The position numbers were made by a program, and so were the translations under genes. A stretch of DNA of 64,000 nucleotides from Methylobacterium sp. J-026 (GTDB lineage Bacteria > Pseudomonadota > Alphaproteobacteria > Rhizobiales > Beijerinckiaceae): positions 1 to 64,000 of the forward strand of contig NZ_JAKSYC010000241.1 of the NCBI RefSeq assembly GCF_022829585.1. The letters are read 5' to 3'. The notes under the pieces are model-generated. The model was not told the DNA's origin, ran no database searches, and saw nothing but the letters and a program-made list of their open reading frames with translations. Shown here in pieces: positions 8,806 to 17,266 of the stretch (position 1 is the first letter of the stretch; each line of letters opens with the position of its first letter).

Positions 8806-10206
8806 TCAGCGCTGCTGATCTGAGCCCTGGCCGAGGGCCGCCAGGATCCGCGCCCAGGAGCGCGTGCCCTTGTGGAAGCTCGTCAGGTCGTACTTCTCGT
8901 TGGGCGAGTGGATGCGGTCGTCGTCGAGGCCGAAGCCGATCAGCAGGGTGTCGCGGTCGAGGAGCCGCTTGAAGTCCCCGACGATCGGGATCGAGCCGCC
9001 GGCGCCCACGGTCACGGCCGGCACGCCCCATTCCTCGGCGAGCGCCGCCTTGGCGGCCCCGAGCTGCGGCATGTCGAAGGGCAGGCTGATCGCCCGCGAA
9101 CCCTTGTAGGTGATCACCGCGACCGTGCAGTCGGAGGGCACCCGCTCCCGCACGAAGGCCTCGAACGCCTGCGCCAGCACCTTCGGATCCTGGTCGTCCA
9201 CGAGGCGGAACGAGATCTTGGCCAAGGCCGTGGAGGCGATCACCGTCTTGGTGCCCGCGCCGGTATAGCCGCCGATGATGCCGTTGGCGTCGCAGGACGG
9301 GCGCGACTGCACCAGCTCGATCGGCATCCGCCCGCGCTCGCCCGCGGGCTCCTTCAGGCCGATCGGCCCGAGCAGCGCCTCCGGCGTCAGGCCGAGGCCG
9401 CGCCACTGCTCCAGCACCTCGGGCGGGCGCTCATGCACGCCCTCGTAGAAGCCCGGGATGGTCACCCGCCCGTCCGAATCGTGCAGGTCGGCGATGATCC
9501 GGGCAAGCACATGGATCGGGTTGCGGGCGGCGCCGCCGAAGAACCCCGAATGCAGGTCGCGGTCGGCGCAGGTGACCTTCACCTCGAAATAGGCGAGGCC
9601 GCGCAGCGACGCGGTGATCGCCGGCGTCCGCCGGTCCCACATCCCGGTATCACAGACGAGCACCACGTCGCAGCCGAGTTTTTCGCGGTTGGCCGCGACC
9701 CATTCCGGAAGCCCCTGCGAGCCGCTCTCCTCGGCGCCCTCGATCAGGATCGTGACGCCGCAGGGCAGCGCGCCGCTCATGGCGATATGGGCCCGGCACG
9801 CCTCCACGAAGGTCATGACCTGACCCTTGTCGTCGGAGGCGCCGCGCCCGACGATTTTTTTGCCACCCCGGCCGTCCTCGGCGATGCGCGGCTCGAAGGG
9901 CGGCGTCGTCCAGAGGTCGAGCGGGTCGACCGGCTGCACGTCGTAATGGCCGTAGAACAGCACGTGCGGCGCGCCGGGCTTCGGCTTGGTCGCCAGCACC
10001 ACGGGATGGAGCGACGTCTCCTCCACGGCGGTCTCGAAGCCGAGCGCTGTGAGGTCCTGGGCGAGCCAGGCGGCGGCGGCCCGGCAATCGCTGGCATGGG
10101 CGGGCTCGGTGGAGATCGACGGGATCCGCAGGAAGGCGAACAGCCGCTCCAGGGCGTTCTCCAGGTCCGTGTCGATGTCGTTGAGGATCGCGTCGAGCGC
10201 GGCCAT
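8806..10206 (-). CDS. M20-family dipeptidase
   Basis: A cytoplasmic zinc metallopeptidase of 466 residues, most like the M20 dipeptidases annotated as Cys-Gly or beta-Ala dipeptidases. The metal site is seen as FYGHYDVQPVDPLDLW (His and the downstream Asp), GRGASDDKGQ (bridging Asp) and EGAEESGS (catalytic and metal Glu). A dimerisation domain follows. It converges with the ParA-like gene, with 17 bases between the stops. Given the peptide importer nearby it might process imported peptides, but it is not in that operon. Confidence 0.92.
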   Translation of the reverse strand: MAALDAILNDIDTDLENALERLFAFLRIPSISTEPAHASDCRAAAAWLAQDLTALGFETAVEETSLHPVVLATKPKPGAPHVLFYGHYDVQPVDPLDLWTTPPFEPRIAEDGRGGKKIVGRGASDDKGQVMTFVEACRAHIAMSGALPCGVTILIEGAEESGSQGLPEWVAANREKLGCDVVLVCDTGMWDRRTPAITASLRGLAYFEVKVTCADRDLHSGFFGGAARNPIHVLARIIADLHDSDGRVTIPGFYEGVHERPPEVLEQWRGLGLTPEALLGPIGLKEPAGERGRMPIELVQSRPSCDANGIIGGYTGAGTKTVIASTALAKISFRLVDDQDPKVLAQAFEAFVRERVPSDCTVAVITYKGSRAISLPFDMPQLGAAKAALAEEWGVPAVTVGAGGSIPIVGDFKRLLDRDTLLIGFGLDDDRIHSPNEKYDLTSFHKGTRSWARILAALGQGSDQQR

Positions 10207-10431
10207 CGGGATCTCCGGGATGCGGCGGGGATTTCTTCGAGACGAGGGTTACTCGAGGCGAGGCGGGCGCGGCAACGCCCGCCTCGCCGATCGCTGAGAC
10301 CGATCGTCCTCGGAACAGGCGCAGATTGGAATGGTTATCGACGGATCTGGCTGCCCGGCCCATGCCGCTGCCACCCCGGACTGATCCATTTCCTATCCGG
10401 CCCCGCGGCCGGCCCAGATCGTGGACACACC

Positions 10432-10956
10432 ATGCTGTTAGAAAAAAGCCCGCCGGTGCGGGCCGATACCGGCCTCGCCATCACCCTGACGATCAACGGG
10501 CAGCGCCGCGAACTCCACGTCGCGCCCTGGACCACGCTCCTCGACCTGCTCCGCGAAAAACTCGACCTCACCGGCACCAAGAAGGGCTGCGACCACGGCC
10601 AGTGCGGCGCCTGCACGGTGCTGGTGAACGGTACAAGGGTGAATGCCTGCCTGACGCTGGCGGTGATGAAGGACGGCGCCGAGATCACCACGGTCGAGGG
10701 TCTGGCGGGCCTCGGCGCGAGGGCGGGCAGCAACGCCCTCCACCCGATCCAGGAGGCGTTCATCGAGCACGACGCCTTCCAGTGCGGCTACTGCACCCCG
10801 GGCCAGCTCTGCTCCTCGGTCGGCCTGCTGAACGAGGGCCATGCCCACACCCGGGACGAGATCCGGGAGGCGATGAGCGGCAACATCTGCCGCTGCGGCG
10901 CCTACACCAACATCGTCGACGCCATCGAGGACGTCCTGCAGGGAGCCGGCGCATGA
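10432..10956 (+). CDS. Molybdenum hydroxylase 2Fe-2S subunit (PaoA/YagT-like)
   Basis: The 174-residue iron-sulfur subunit of a xanthine oxidase family aldehyde dehydrogenase. The plant-type ferredoxin cluster is in GCDHGQCGACTVLVNG plus the downstream Cys of NACL. The second 2Fe-2S domain is in FQCGYCTPGQLC and GNICRCGAYTNI. E. coli PaoA carries a Tat signal, but this protein begins with a short polar stretch (LLEKSPPVRADTG) and no twin-arginine leader, which suggests a cytoplasmic enzyme. The ATG at 10432 is chosen because the longer upstream frame is antisense to the dipeptidase. Its stop overlaps the FAD-subunit start. Confidence 0.93.
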   Translation: MLLEKSPPVRADTGLAITLTINGQRRELHVAPWTTLLDLLREKLDLTGTKKGCDHGQCGACTVLVNGTRVNACLTLAVMKDGAEITTVEGLAGLGARAGSNALHPIQEAFIEHDAFQCGYCTPGQLCSSVGLLNEGHAHTRDEIREAMSGNICRCGAYTNIVDAIEDVLQGAGA

Positions 10957-11960
10957 ACCGCTTCGACTATGTCCGCGCCGGCACGGTGGCGGAGGCGGTG
11001 CAGGCCTATGGGGCGGGCGCGCGGTTCATCGCCGGCGGCACCAACCTGATCGACCTGATGAAGTACGAGGTCGAGAAGCCCGGCCGGCTGATCGACATCA
11101 CCCGCCTGCCGCTGGACCGGATCGAGGACCACGCGGGCGGCCTGCGGCTCGGGGCGCTGGCTACCAACGCCACGGTCGCCTACGACGAGAGGGTCGCCGA
11201 GCGCTATCCGCTCCTGCGCAACGCCATCCTGGCGGGGGCCTCCGCGCAGCTGCGCAACGCCGCCTCCACGGGCGGCAACCTGCTCCAGCGGACCCGCTGC
11301 TACTACTTTTACGATACGGCCACGCCCTGCAACAAGCGCGAGCCCGGCTCCGGCTGCCCGGCCATCGGCGGCGTGAACCGCATCCACGCGATCTTCGGGG
11401 CGAGCGAGAGCTGCATCGCCACCCATCCCTCCGACATGTGCATCGCGCTCGCCGCCCTGGAGGCGACCGTGCAGGTGAGCGGTCCGCAGGGCGATCGGAC
11501 GATCCCGTTCGCCGAGTTCCACCGGCTGCCGGGCGACACGCCGGACCGAGACACCACCCTCGCCCCGGGGGAGATCGTGGTCTCGGTCGACCTGCCGGAG
11601 AGCCGGTTCCCGCAGCACTACACCTATCTGAAGCTGCGCGACCGGCTGTCCTACGCCTTCGCGTTGGTCTCGGTGGCGGCGGGTCTCGAACTCGATGGCG
11701 ACACGGTGAAGACCGCCCGGCTGGCGCTCGGCGGCGTCGCCCACAAGCCCTGGCGCAACCGCGAGGCCGAGGCCCTGCTCGCGGGCAAGCCCGCCACCCG
11801 CGAGAGCTTCCAGCAGGCGGCCGACCTCATCGTCGCCGAGGCCAAGCCGCAATCGGAGAACGGCTTCAAGATCGATCTCGCCCGGCGGGCCATCGTGCGC
11901 GGCCTCGAACAGGCCGCCGCCGGCACGCCCCAGTCGCTCAGCGACAAGCGCATCCAGTAG
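10953..11960 (+). CDS. Molybdenum hydroxylase FAD subunit (PaoB/YagS-like)
   Basis: The 335-residue FAD-binding subunit, CO-dehydrogenase flavoprotein family. The FAD site includes FIAGGTNLIDLMK and the stretch LRNAASTGGNLLQRTRC. A Cys-rich insertion (CYYFYDTATPCNKREPGSGC, then SESCIATHPSDMC) matches the region where PaoB and 4-hydroxybenzoyl-CoA reductase relatives bind an extra 4Fe-4S cluster. The start overlaps the previous stop as ATGA, so the genes are translationally coupled. It carries electrons between the Mo and Fe-S subunits and the final acceptor. Confidence 0.93.
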   Translation: MNRFDYVRAGTVAEAVQAYGAGARFIAGGTNLIDLMKYEVEKPGRLIDITRLPLDRIEDHAGGLRLGALATNATVAYDERVAERYPLLRNAILAGASAQLRNAASTGGNLLQRTRCYYFYDTATPCNKREPGSGCPAIGGVNRIHAIFGASESCIATHPSDMCIALAALEATVQVSGPQGDRTIPFAEFHRLPGDTPDRDTTLAPGEIVVSVDLPESRFPQHYTYLKLRDRLSYAFALVSVAAGLELDGDTVKTARLALGGVAHKPWRNREAEALLAGKPATRESFQQAADLIVAEAKPQSENGFKIDLARRAIVRGLEQAAAGTPQSLSDKRIQ

Positions 11961-11971
11961 GCACCCCCCCG

Positions 11972-14224
11972 ATGACCCAGACCTTCAGCTCCACCGGCCG
12001 CCACACCTTCGTGGGCAGCCCGCGCAGCCGCATCGACGGACCCGCCAAGGTCACCGGACTCGCCAAATACGCCGGCGAGTTCGCCGCCCCCGATCTCGCC
12101 TACGGCTATGTCGTATCGAGCACCATCACCAAGGGCCGGATCACCGCGATCGATGCCAGCGCCGCGGAGGCGGTGCCGGGCGTCCTCAAGGTGATCACCC
12201 ACGAGAACCGGCCCCGCACCGCCTGGCGCGACAAGAACTTCCAGGACGCGGTGGCGCCCCCCGGCTCGCCGTTCCGTGCCCTCTACGACGACCTGATCGT
12301 CTATAGCGGCCAGCCCGTCGCCCTGGTGGTGGCCGAGGATTTCGAGACCGCGCGCTACGCGGCTTCGCTGGTTCATGTCCGCTACGAGGCCCAGGACCAC
12401 GCCACCGACATCAAGGCCCTGCGCGGCGACGCCTACGATCCGCCGGAGAAGCGCAGCGGCATCAAGCCGCCGCCCGAGCCCTGGGGCGACGCCGACGCCG
12501 CCTTCGGCCGCGCGCCGGTCCGCATCCAGGGCGACTACCGGATCGCCAACGAGCACCACAACCCGATGGAGCCCCACGCCTCGACCGTCGTGGTCGAGAC
12601 GGACGGGACCTACACGGTCTACGACAAGGTCCAGGGCGTCTCGAACAGCCAGCAGTACCTCGCCGGGGTGTTCGGCCTGAAGCCCGATCAGGTGCGGGTT
12701 CTCAATCCCTATCTGGGCGGCGGCTTCGGCTCGGGCCTGCGTCCGCAATACCAGCTGTTCCTGGCGATGCTGGCCGCCCAGGAGCTGAAGCGCTCCGTCC
12801 GCGTGACCCTGACCCGCGACCAGATGTGGTCCTTCACCTACCGGCCCGAGGCGCTCCAGACCATCGCCCTGGGGGCCGAGCGCGACGGCACCCTGACGGC
12901 CCTCCGGCACGGCGCCGTGCAGGGCACCTCGCATTACGAGGACTACCAGGAGGTCGTGGTGAACTGGTCGGGCGTCCTCTATCGCTGCGACAATGTCGCC
13001 CTGACCTACGCCCTGGCCAAGCTCGACACCGCGACCCCCGGCGACATGCGTGCGCCGGGCGCGGTGAGCGGGGTCTTCGCCATCGAGACCGCCATGGACG
13101 AGCTCGCCTATGCGACCGGGATGGATCCGATCGCCCTGCGGCTCAAGAACTACGCGGACTCGGATGCCACCGCCGGGGGCAAGCCGTTCGGCTCGAAGGA
13201 GCTGAAGAGCTGCTTCGCACAGGGCGCCGAGCGCTTCGGCTGGGCCAAGCGCAGCCCTGAGCCCCGCTCCATGCGGGACGGGCGGGAGCTGGTCGGCTGG
13301 GGCGTCGCCACCGGCGTCTGGGAATCGATGATGATGCAGTCGAGCGCCATCGCGACCCTGACCCCCGACGGGCGGCTGACGGTGGGCAACTCCACCGGCG
13401 ATATCGGCACCGGCACCTACACGATCCTCACCCAGATCGCCGCCGACACCCTCGGCCTGCCCATGGAATCGGTGACCACCAAGCTCGGCGACACCCGCCT
13501 GCCCGAGGCTCCGGTCGCGGGTGGCTCCTGGACCGCGGCCTCCTCCGGCACCGCCGTGATGAAGGCCTGCCGCAACGTCGGCGAACAGGTGTTCAAGCGC
13601 GCCCGGGCCATGGAGAACTCGCCCCTGGCCAACGTCGATTTCGACCGCGCCGTGTTCGCGGACGGCCGTATCTCGGTCGCGGGCGATCCGGGCCGCAGCG
13701 TCGCCCTGGTGGAGGTGCTGAAGGCGGCCGGACTCGACAAGGTCGAGGCCGTCGAGGCGGCCGGGCCCGACAAGGACTTCAACAAGACCTACGAGGCCTA
13801 CACCCACTCGGCGGTCTTCGTGGAGGTGAAGGTCGACGAGGAGCTGGGGCAGGTCCGGGTGACCCGCGTCGTCTCGGCGATCGCGGCCGGCAAGGTGCTG
13901 AACCCCAAGACCGCGCGCAGCCAGATTCTCGGCGGCGTGGTGATGGGGATCGGCTCGGCGCTGGAGGAGGAGTCGATGCTCGACCACCGCGTCGGCCGGT
14001 TCATGAACCACAATCTCGGCGAGTACCACGTGCCGGTGAACGCCGACATCTACGATATCGACGTGATCTTCGTGGACGAGGAGGACAAGGCCAACCCCCT
14101 CGGCGTGAAGGGTCTCGGCGAGATCGGCATCGTCGGCACGGCGGCGGCGATCACCAACGCGGTGTTCCACGCCACCGGCAAGCGGGTCCGTGACCTGCCG
14201 ATCACGATCGACAAGCTGTTGTGA
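11972..14224 (+). CDS. Molybdenum hydroxylase large, molybdopterin-binding subunit (PaoC/YagR-like)
   Basis: The 750-residue catalytic subunit. It begins with the family N-terminus GSPRSRIDGPAKVTGLAKYAGEF. Molybdopterin-cytosine-dinucleotide binding segments include YLGGGFGSGLRPQYQ, DMRAPGAVSGVFAIE and GGSWTAASSGTA. The catalytic Glu is expected in GVKGLGEIGIVGTAAA near the C-terminus. The likely reaction is oxidation of aldehydes or an N-heterocycle to acid or hydroxylated product; the substrate is not known. The ATG at 11972 follows the FAD subunit by 11 bases. No XdhC/PaoD-like cofactor-insertion chaperone gene is adjacent, so one would have to be elsewhere. Confidence 0.94.
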   Translation: MTQTFSSTGRHTFVGSPRSRIDGPAKVTGLAKYAGEFAAPDLAYGYVVSSTITKGRITAIDASAAEAVPGVLKVITHENRPRTAWRDKNFQDAVAPPGSPFRALYDDLIVYSGQPVALVVAEDFETARYAASLVHVRYEAQDHATDIKALRGDAYDPPEKRSGIKPPPEPWGDADAAFGRAPVRIQGDYRIANEHHNPMEPHASTVVVETDGTYTVYDKVQGVSNSQQYLAGVFGLKPDQVRVLNPYLGGGFGSGLRPQYQLFLAMLAAQELKRSVRVTLTRDQMWSFTYRPEALQTIALGAERDGTLTALRHGAVQGTSHYEDYQEVVVNWSGVLYRCDNVALTYALAKLDTATPGDMRAPGAVSGVFAIETAMDELAYATGMDPIALRLKNYADSDATAGGKPFGSKELKSCFAQGAERFGWAKRSPEPRSMRDGRELVGWGVATGVWESMMMQSSAIATLTPDGRLTVGNSTGDIGTGTYTILTQIAADTLGLPMESVTTKLGDTRLPEAPVAGGSWTAASSGTAVMKACRNVGEQVFKRARAMENSPLANVDFDRAVFADGRISVAGDPGRSVALVEVLKAAGLDKVEAVEAAGPDKDFNKTYEAYTHSAVFVEVKVDEELGQVRVTRVVSAIAAGKVLNPKTARSQILGGVVMGIGSALEEESMLDHRVGRFMNHNLGEYHVPVNADIYDIDVIFVDEEDKANPLGVKGLGEIGIVGTAAAITNAVFHATGKRVRDLPITIDKLL

Positions 14225-14230
14225 GGAGGG

Positions 14231-14262
14231 GCGGCCGATGTTTCACGGGAAACATCGGCCGC
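14231..14262. terminator. Perfect 14-bp hairpin with a parS-like core
   Basis: GCGGCCGATGTTTC and GAAACATCGGCCGC form a perfect 14-bp stem with the loop ACGG, starting six bases after the hydroxylase operon stop. It could end the operon transcript, although no T-run follows. The centre, TGTTTCACGGGAAACA at 14239-14254, differs from the common ParB site TGTTTCACGTGAAACA by one base. Confidence 0.65.
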
Positions 14263-14335
14263 CTGTGAGCCTTGCGATTCGGTACGCGAAGGCCATCTTG
14301 GGCACCGAGCGGCGATCGTCCCGCACGAGATCCCC

Positions 14336-14773
14336 GTGAGCCACCTCTTGCAATCCTGGCGCTTCTGGGCGCTCGCCGCCGCGGGCTTCGCGGCGCTCAC
14401 CGCGATCCTCGCCAAGGTCGGGGTCACGGGCGTCCAGTCCGATGTCGCGACCTTCGTGCGGACCGCGGTGATCCTGGTCTTCGCCGGGGCGATCGTCCTC
14501 GGCTCCGGTCAGGCCGGGGGCCTCGCGCAGATCTCCGGCCGCAGCCTCGTCATCCTGGTCCTGTCGGGGCTCGCCACCGGGGCGTCCTGGCTGTGCTACT
14601 TCCGGGCGCTGTCGCTCGGCGATGCCGCCCGGGTCGCGCCGATCGACAAGCTCAGCGTCGTTCTGGTGGCGATCCTCGGCACCACCCTGCTCGGCGAGAC
14701 CCTGAGCCTCGCCGCCTGGGCGGGCGTCACGCTGATCGCGGCGGGCGCCGCCCTCGTCGCCTCGGGCTGGTGA
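14336..14773 (+). CDS. EamA-like membrane protein, half-size
   Basis: A 145-residue integral membrane protein with four to five hydrophobic segments, matching one EamA/DMT repeat (ALTAILAKVGVTGVQSD at the start, RVAPIDKLSVVLVAILG near the end). Full-length DMT transporters have two such repeats, so this is a half-size member of the type that works as a dimer. GTG at 14336 is the start, with a modest GAGA upstream. The substrate is unknown. Confidence 0.82.
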   Translation: MSHLLQSWRFWALAAAGFAALTAILAKVGVTGVQSDVATFVRTAVILVFAGAIVLGSGQAGGLAQISGRSLVILVLSGLATGASWLCYFRALSLGDAARVAPIDKLSVVLVAILGTTLLGETLSLAAWAGVTLIAAGAALVASGW

Positions 14774-14838
14774 GGCCGCGCACCGATCCGTTAACCCGAT
14801 CCGCGCATGCTGCAGGTCCCTCGCGAAAGGGGACCATC

Positions 14839-14994
14839 ATGGATTGGGTCTACCGCGGCTTCGAGACCTCGCTCCTCGGTCTCGCCCTGGGCCTCGGCCT
14901 CGCCGCCTGCCTGACGCTCGGCACCGGGCGCATGCCGGCCGACACGCCCTCCGTCACCCTGCCGATGCTCACGGTGACCGCCCCCGCGCCCTGA
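14839..14994 (+). CDS. Small membrane-anchored protein, 51 residues
   Basis: A short gene with a good ribosome-binding site (GAAAGGGGA) eight bases before the ATG. The product has one hydrophobic segment with a possible lipoprotein-like Cys (LALGLGLAACLTLG) and a Thr/Pro-rich tail ending TVTAPAP. I do not recognise the family. It fits the pattern of small Hyphomicrobiales membrane proteins of unknown role. Confidence 0.6.
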   Translation: MDWVYRGFETSLLGLALGLGLAACLTLGTGRMPADTPSVTLPMLTVTAPAP

Positions 14995-15013
14995 GGCGGG
15001 GGGCGGCCGGTCG

Positions 15014-15694
15014 TCAGGCGGCGCTCGGGACGGCGCGGAACATGAAGCTCCGGGCCTCGGCGTCCATCTCCGCCTTGAACGTATGGCGGCCCTTCAGGGC
15101 CTCCGCGGCCTGGGCGGCCGGCCGGGCATTGACGGCGTCGAGGTGGCGCTTGACGTTGGGCAGATCCGCGAAGGCGCTCTCGCCAAGGATGAACGGCACC
15201 ATCCGGGCCCAGCCCCAGACCGCCATGTCGACGATCGTGTAGGTCTCGCCCAGCATGTAGGCGCGGTCGGCGAGCCGCCGGTCGAGGATGTCCCAGTGGC
15301 GGCGCGCCTCGAACGCGTAGCGCTCGGTGGCGTAGGCGCCGCCGTCCTGGGCGAAGTGGCGGAAATGTACGCACTGGCCGGAGAATGGCCCGATGCCGGT
15401 GGCCACGAACATCAGCCAGGACAGCATCTCGCTCCGCACCGCCTCGCCCTCGGGCAGGAACCGCCCGGTCTTGCCCGCGAGGTAGAGCAGGATGGCGTTC
15501 GAATCGAACACCGTCACGTCGCCATCGGCGATCGTCGGCACCTTCCCGTTCGGGTTGAGCGCCGTGTAGGCGGGCTCGAACTGCTCGCCCCTGCGCGCAT
15601 CGACCGGAACCGGCTCGTAGGGCAGGCCCATCTCCTCCAGGCAGAGGGCGACCTTCATCGGATTGGGGCTGAGATTGTAATAGAATCGAATCAC
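15014..15694 (-). CDS. Glutathione S-transferase family protein
   Basis: A 226-residue cytosolic protein with a thioredoxin-like N-terminal domain (IRFYYNLSPNPMKVALCLEE, then NPNGKVPTIADGDVTVFDSNAI, which holds the cis-Pro and the Asp-Ser pair that binds the gamma-Glu of glutathione) and an all-helical C-terminal domain. A GTG start at 15694 is preferred because AGGGAGA lies just upstream. The frame remains open to 15745, but those residues do not look like the domain start. It points towards the small gene on its left and is probably monocistronic. Confidence 0.9.
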   Translation of the reverse strand: MIRFYYNLSPNPMKVALCLEEMGLPYEPVPVDARRGEQFEPAYTALNPNGKVPTIADGDVTVFDSNAILLYLAGKTGRFLPEGEAVRSEMLSWLMFVATGIGPFSGQCVHFRHFAQDGGAYATERYAFEARRHWDILDRRLADRAYMLGETYTIVDMAVWGWARMVPFILGESAFADLPNVKRHLDAVNARPAAQAAEALKGRHTFKAEMDAEARSFMFRAVPSAA

Positions 15695-15767
15695 GGCGCT
15701 CTCCCTGAACGACCCCGGCAGGATGTCCGGAGTCGGGTCCCGCACAAGCCGCGGCCGCGCAGGACGG

Positions 15768-17261
15768 CTATTCCGTCACGATCTTGTAGCTGCGGCCAGG
15801 CACCAGCGCGGCGCCCCGCTCCAGGCCGTTGAGGACGAGGAACCGGTCGAGCGCCCGGTCCGGTACCGCCATGCGGCGGGCGAGATCCTCGGCGGCGGTC
15901 GAGGTCGCCGGCACCACCTGCAGCCGCAGGGGCCGCAGGATGGCCTCGTCGGGCGAGATCGGGCCGAGGGTCTCGATCCAGCGGCGGAAGGCCGGCTCCG
16001 GATCGGCGGCGCCCTTGGCGGCCATGATCATCCGGTAGGTCGAGTCGCCGATCCGGATCGCCGCGAGGCGGAAGGTCCAGTCCTTGCCCCGCGAGAGCGC
16101 GAAGGCCGCCGGGTGGCCGGACACCTCCCGGGTCTCGAAGCCGGCCGGATCGAACGCGTCGTTCCAGCTCGCCTTCAGCACCGCGTCGAGGGGCTGACCC
16201 TCCTTGGCCTCGATCTGGTCGAACAGCAGGCGCCGGCTGCCGTCCGGGGTCGTGCCGAGCACCGCCGAGCGGGTGTTCTCCAGGGCGAAGCCATCCGGCA
16301 CCTCGAAGGCGATGCCCAGGCCCGGATGGATGAAGCGGTGGCCCCGCACCGCGCCATCGCGGGGGTTGTCGCCGTAGGCGAGCCCGTCCACCGCGGCGAG
16401 ATAGGCGGCGCGGTCGTCGGTGCCGATGCCCGGCGCGCCGATGCGGCGGGCCGCCCGGGTCACCTGGGTGACGCGCTCGGCGGTGCCCGGATGGGTCGCC
16501 AGCATGTCGGGCTCGTTGGCGCTGCCGGCCGCCTTCAGCCCGGTCGAGCGGTTGAGGGCGGTGAGGAAGCGGCCGGCCGCGAACGGATCGTAGCCGGCCT
16601 TGGCCAGGGTGCGCACGCCGGTGGCGTCCGCCTCCAGCTCCTGCTCCCGGGAGAAGCGGGCCAGCGCGAAGCGCGACTGGTTCTGCAGCTGCACCCCGGT
16701 GGCCGGGTCGTTCAGCACGTCCGCCACGACCCGGCTGACCAGGGCCGAGCGCAGTTCCAGCTCGCTCCGGGCCGTGGCGTGGTTGAGGGTGACGTGGGCC
16801 ATCTCGTGCGCCAGCACGGCCGCCACCTCGGAGGTGTCGCTCGCCAGCGCCACCAGCCCGCGGGTGACGTAGAGCCGGCCGTTCGGCAGGGCGAAGGCAT
16901 TGACCACGGGGGAATCGAGGAGCGTCACCACGTAGGCCTGGTCGGGCCGGTCGCTCGCCTTCACGAGCCGGTCGGTCACCTCGGTGAGCATCCGCGTGAC
17001 GTTGGGCGCGCGTGCCTCGCCCCCGAAGGAGGCCACCAGCTTGAGGTGGTCGGCATCGGCGACGCGCTCGCGGCCGGTGGTCCGCGGCGCCTCCGCGGGC
17101 ACCCGGATCACGGCCGGCTGCACGGTCGCGGCGGTCTGGTCGGCCACGCAGGCGCCCAGGGCGAGGCCCAGGACCGCGCACACGGCCAGGGCCCCGGCCC
17201 GGGCCGCCGCACCGGGCGGGAACCGTCCCGCCACCCGAAACACCCCCGTGATCCCGCCCAT
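15768..17261 (-). CDS. M48-family metalloprotease with C-terminal LysM domain
   Basis: A 497-residue secreted or lipid-anchored zinc protease. An N-terminal signal segment (ALAVCAVLGLALGACVAD) contains a lipobox-like LGAC. The zinc site is LAHEMAHVTLNH and the third ligand is in SREQELEADATG. The last 50 residues (from PATSTAAEDLARRM to GRSYKIVTE) match a LysM module that binds peptidoglycan. The architecture resembles alphaproteobacterial relatives of BepA/LoiP, which tend the outer membrane. ATG at 17261 is used; the longer open frame upstream is the shadow of the nuclease-like gene. The two genes are six bases apart and probably form an operon. Confidence 0.9.
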   Translation of the reverse strand: MGGITGVFRVAGRFPPGAAARAGALAVCAVLGLALGACVADQTAATVQPAVIRVPAEAPRTTGRERVADADHLKLVASFGGEARAPNVTRMLTEVTDRLVKASDRPDQAYVVTLLDSPVVNAFALPNGRLYVTRGLVALASDTSEVAAVLAHEMAHVTLNHATARSELELRSALVSRVVADVLNDPATGVQLQNQSRFALARFSREQELEADATGVRTLAKAGYDPFAAGRFLTALNRSTGLKAAGSANEPDMLATHPGTAERVTQVTRAARRIGAPGIGTDDRAAYLAAVDGLAYGDNPRDGAVRGHRFIHPGLGIAFEVPDGFALENTRSAVLGTTPDGSRRLLFDQIEAKEGQPLDAVLKASWNDAFDPAGFETREVSGHPAAFALSRGKDWTFRLAAIRIGDSTYRMIMAAKGAADPEPAFRRWIETLGPISPDEAILRPLRLQVVPATSTAAEDLARRMAVPDRALDRFLVLNGLERGAALVPGRSYKIVTE

Positions 17262-17266
17262 CGCGA

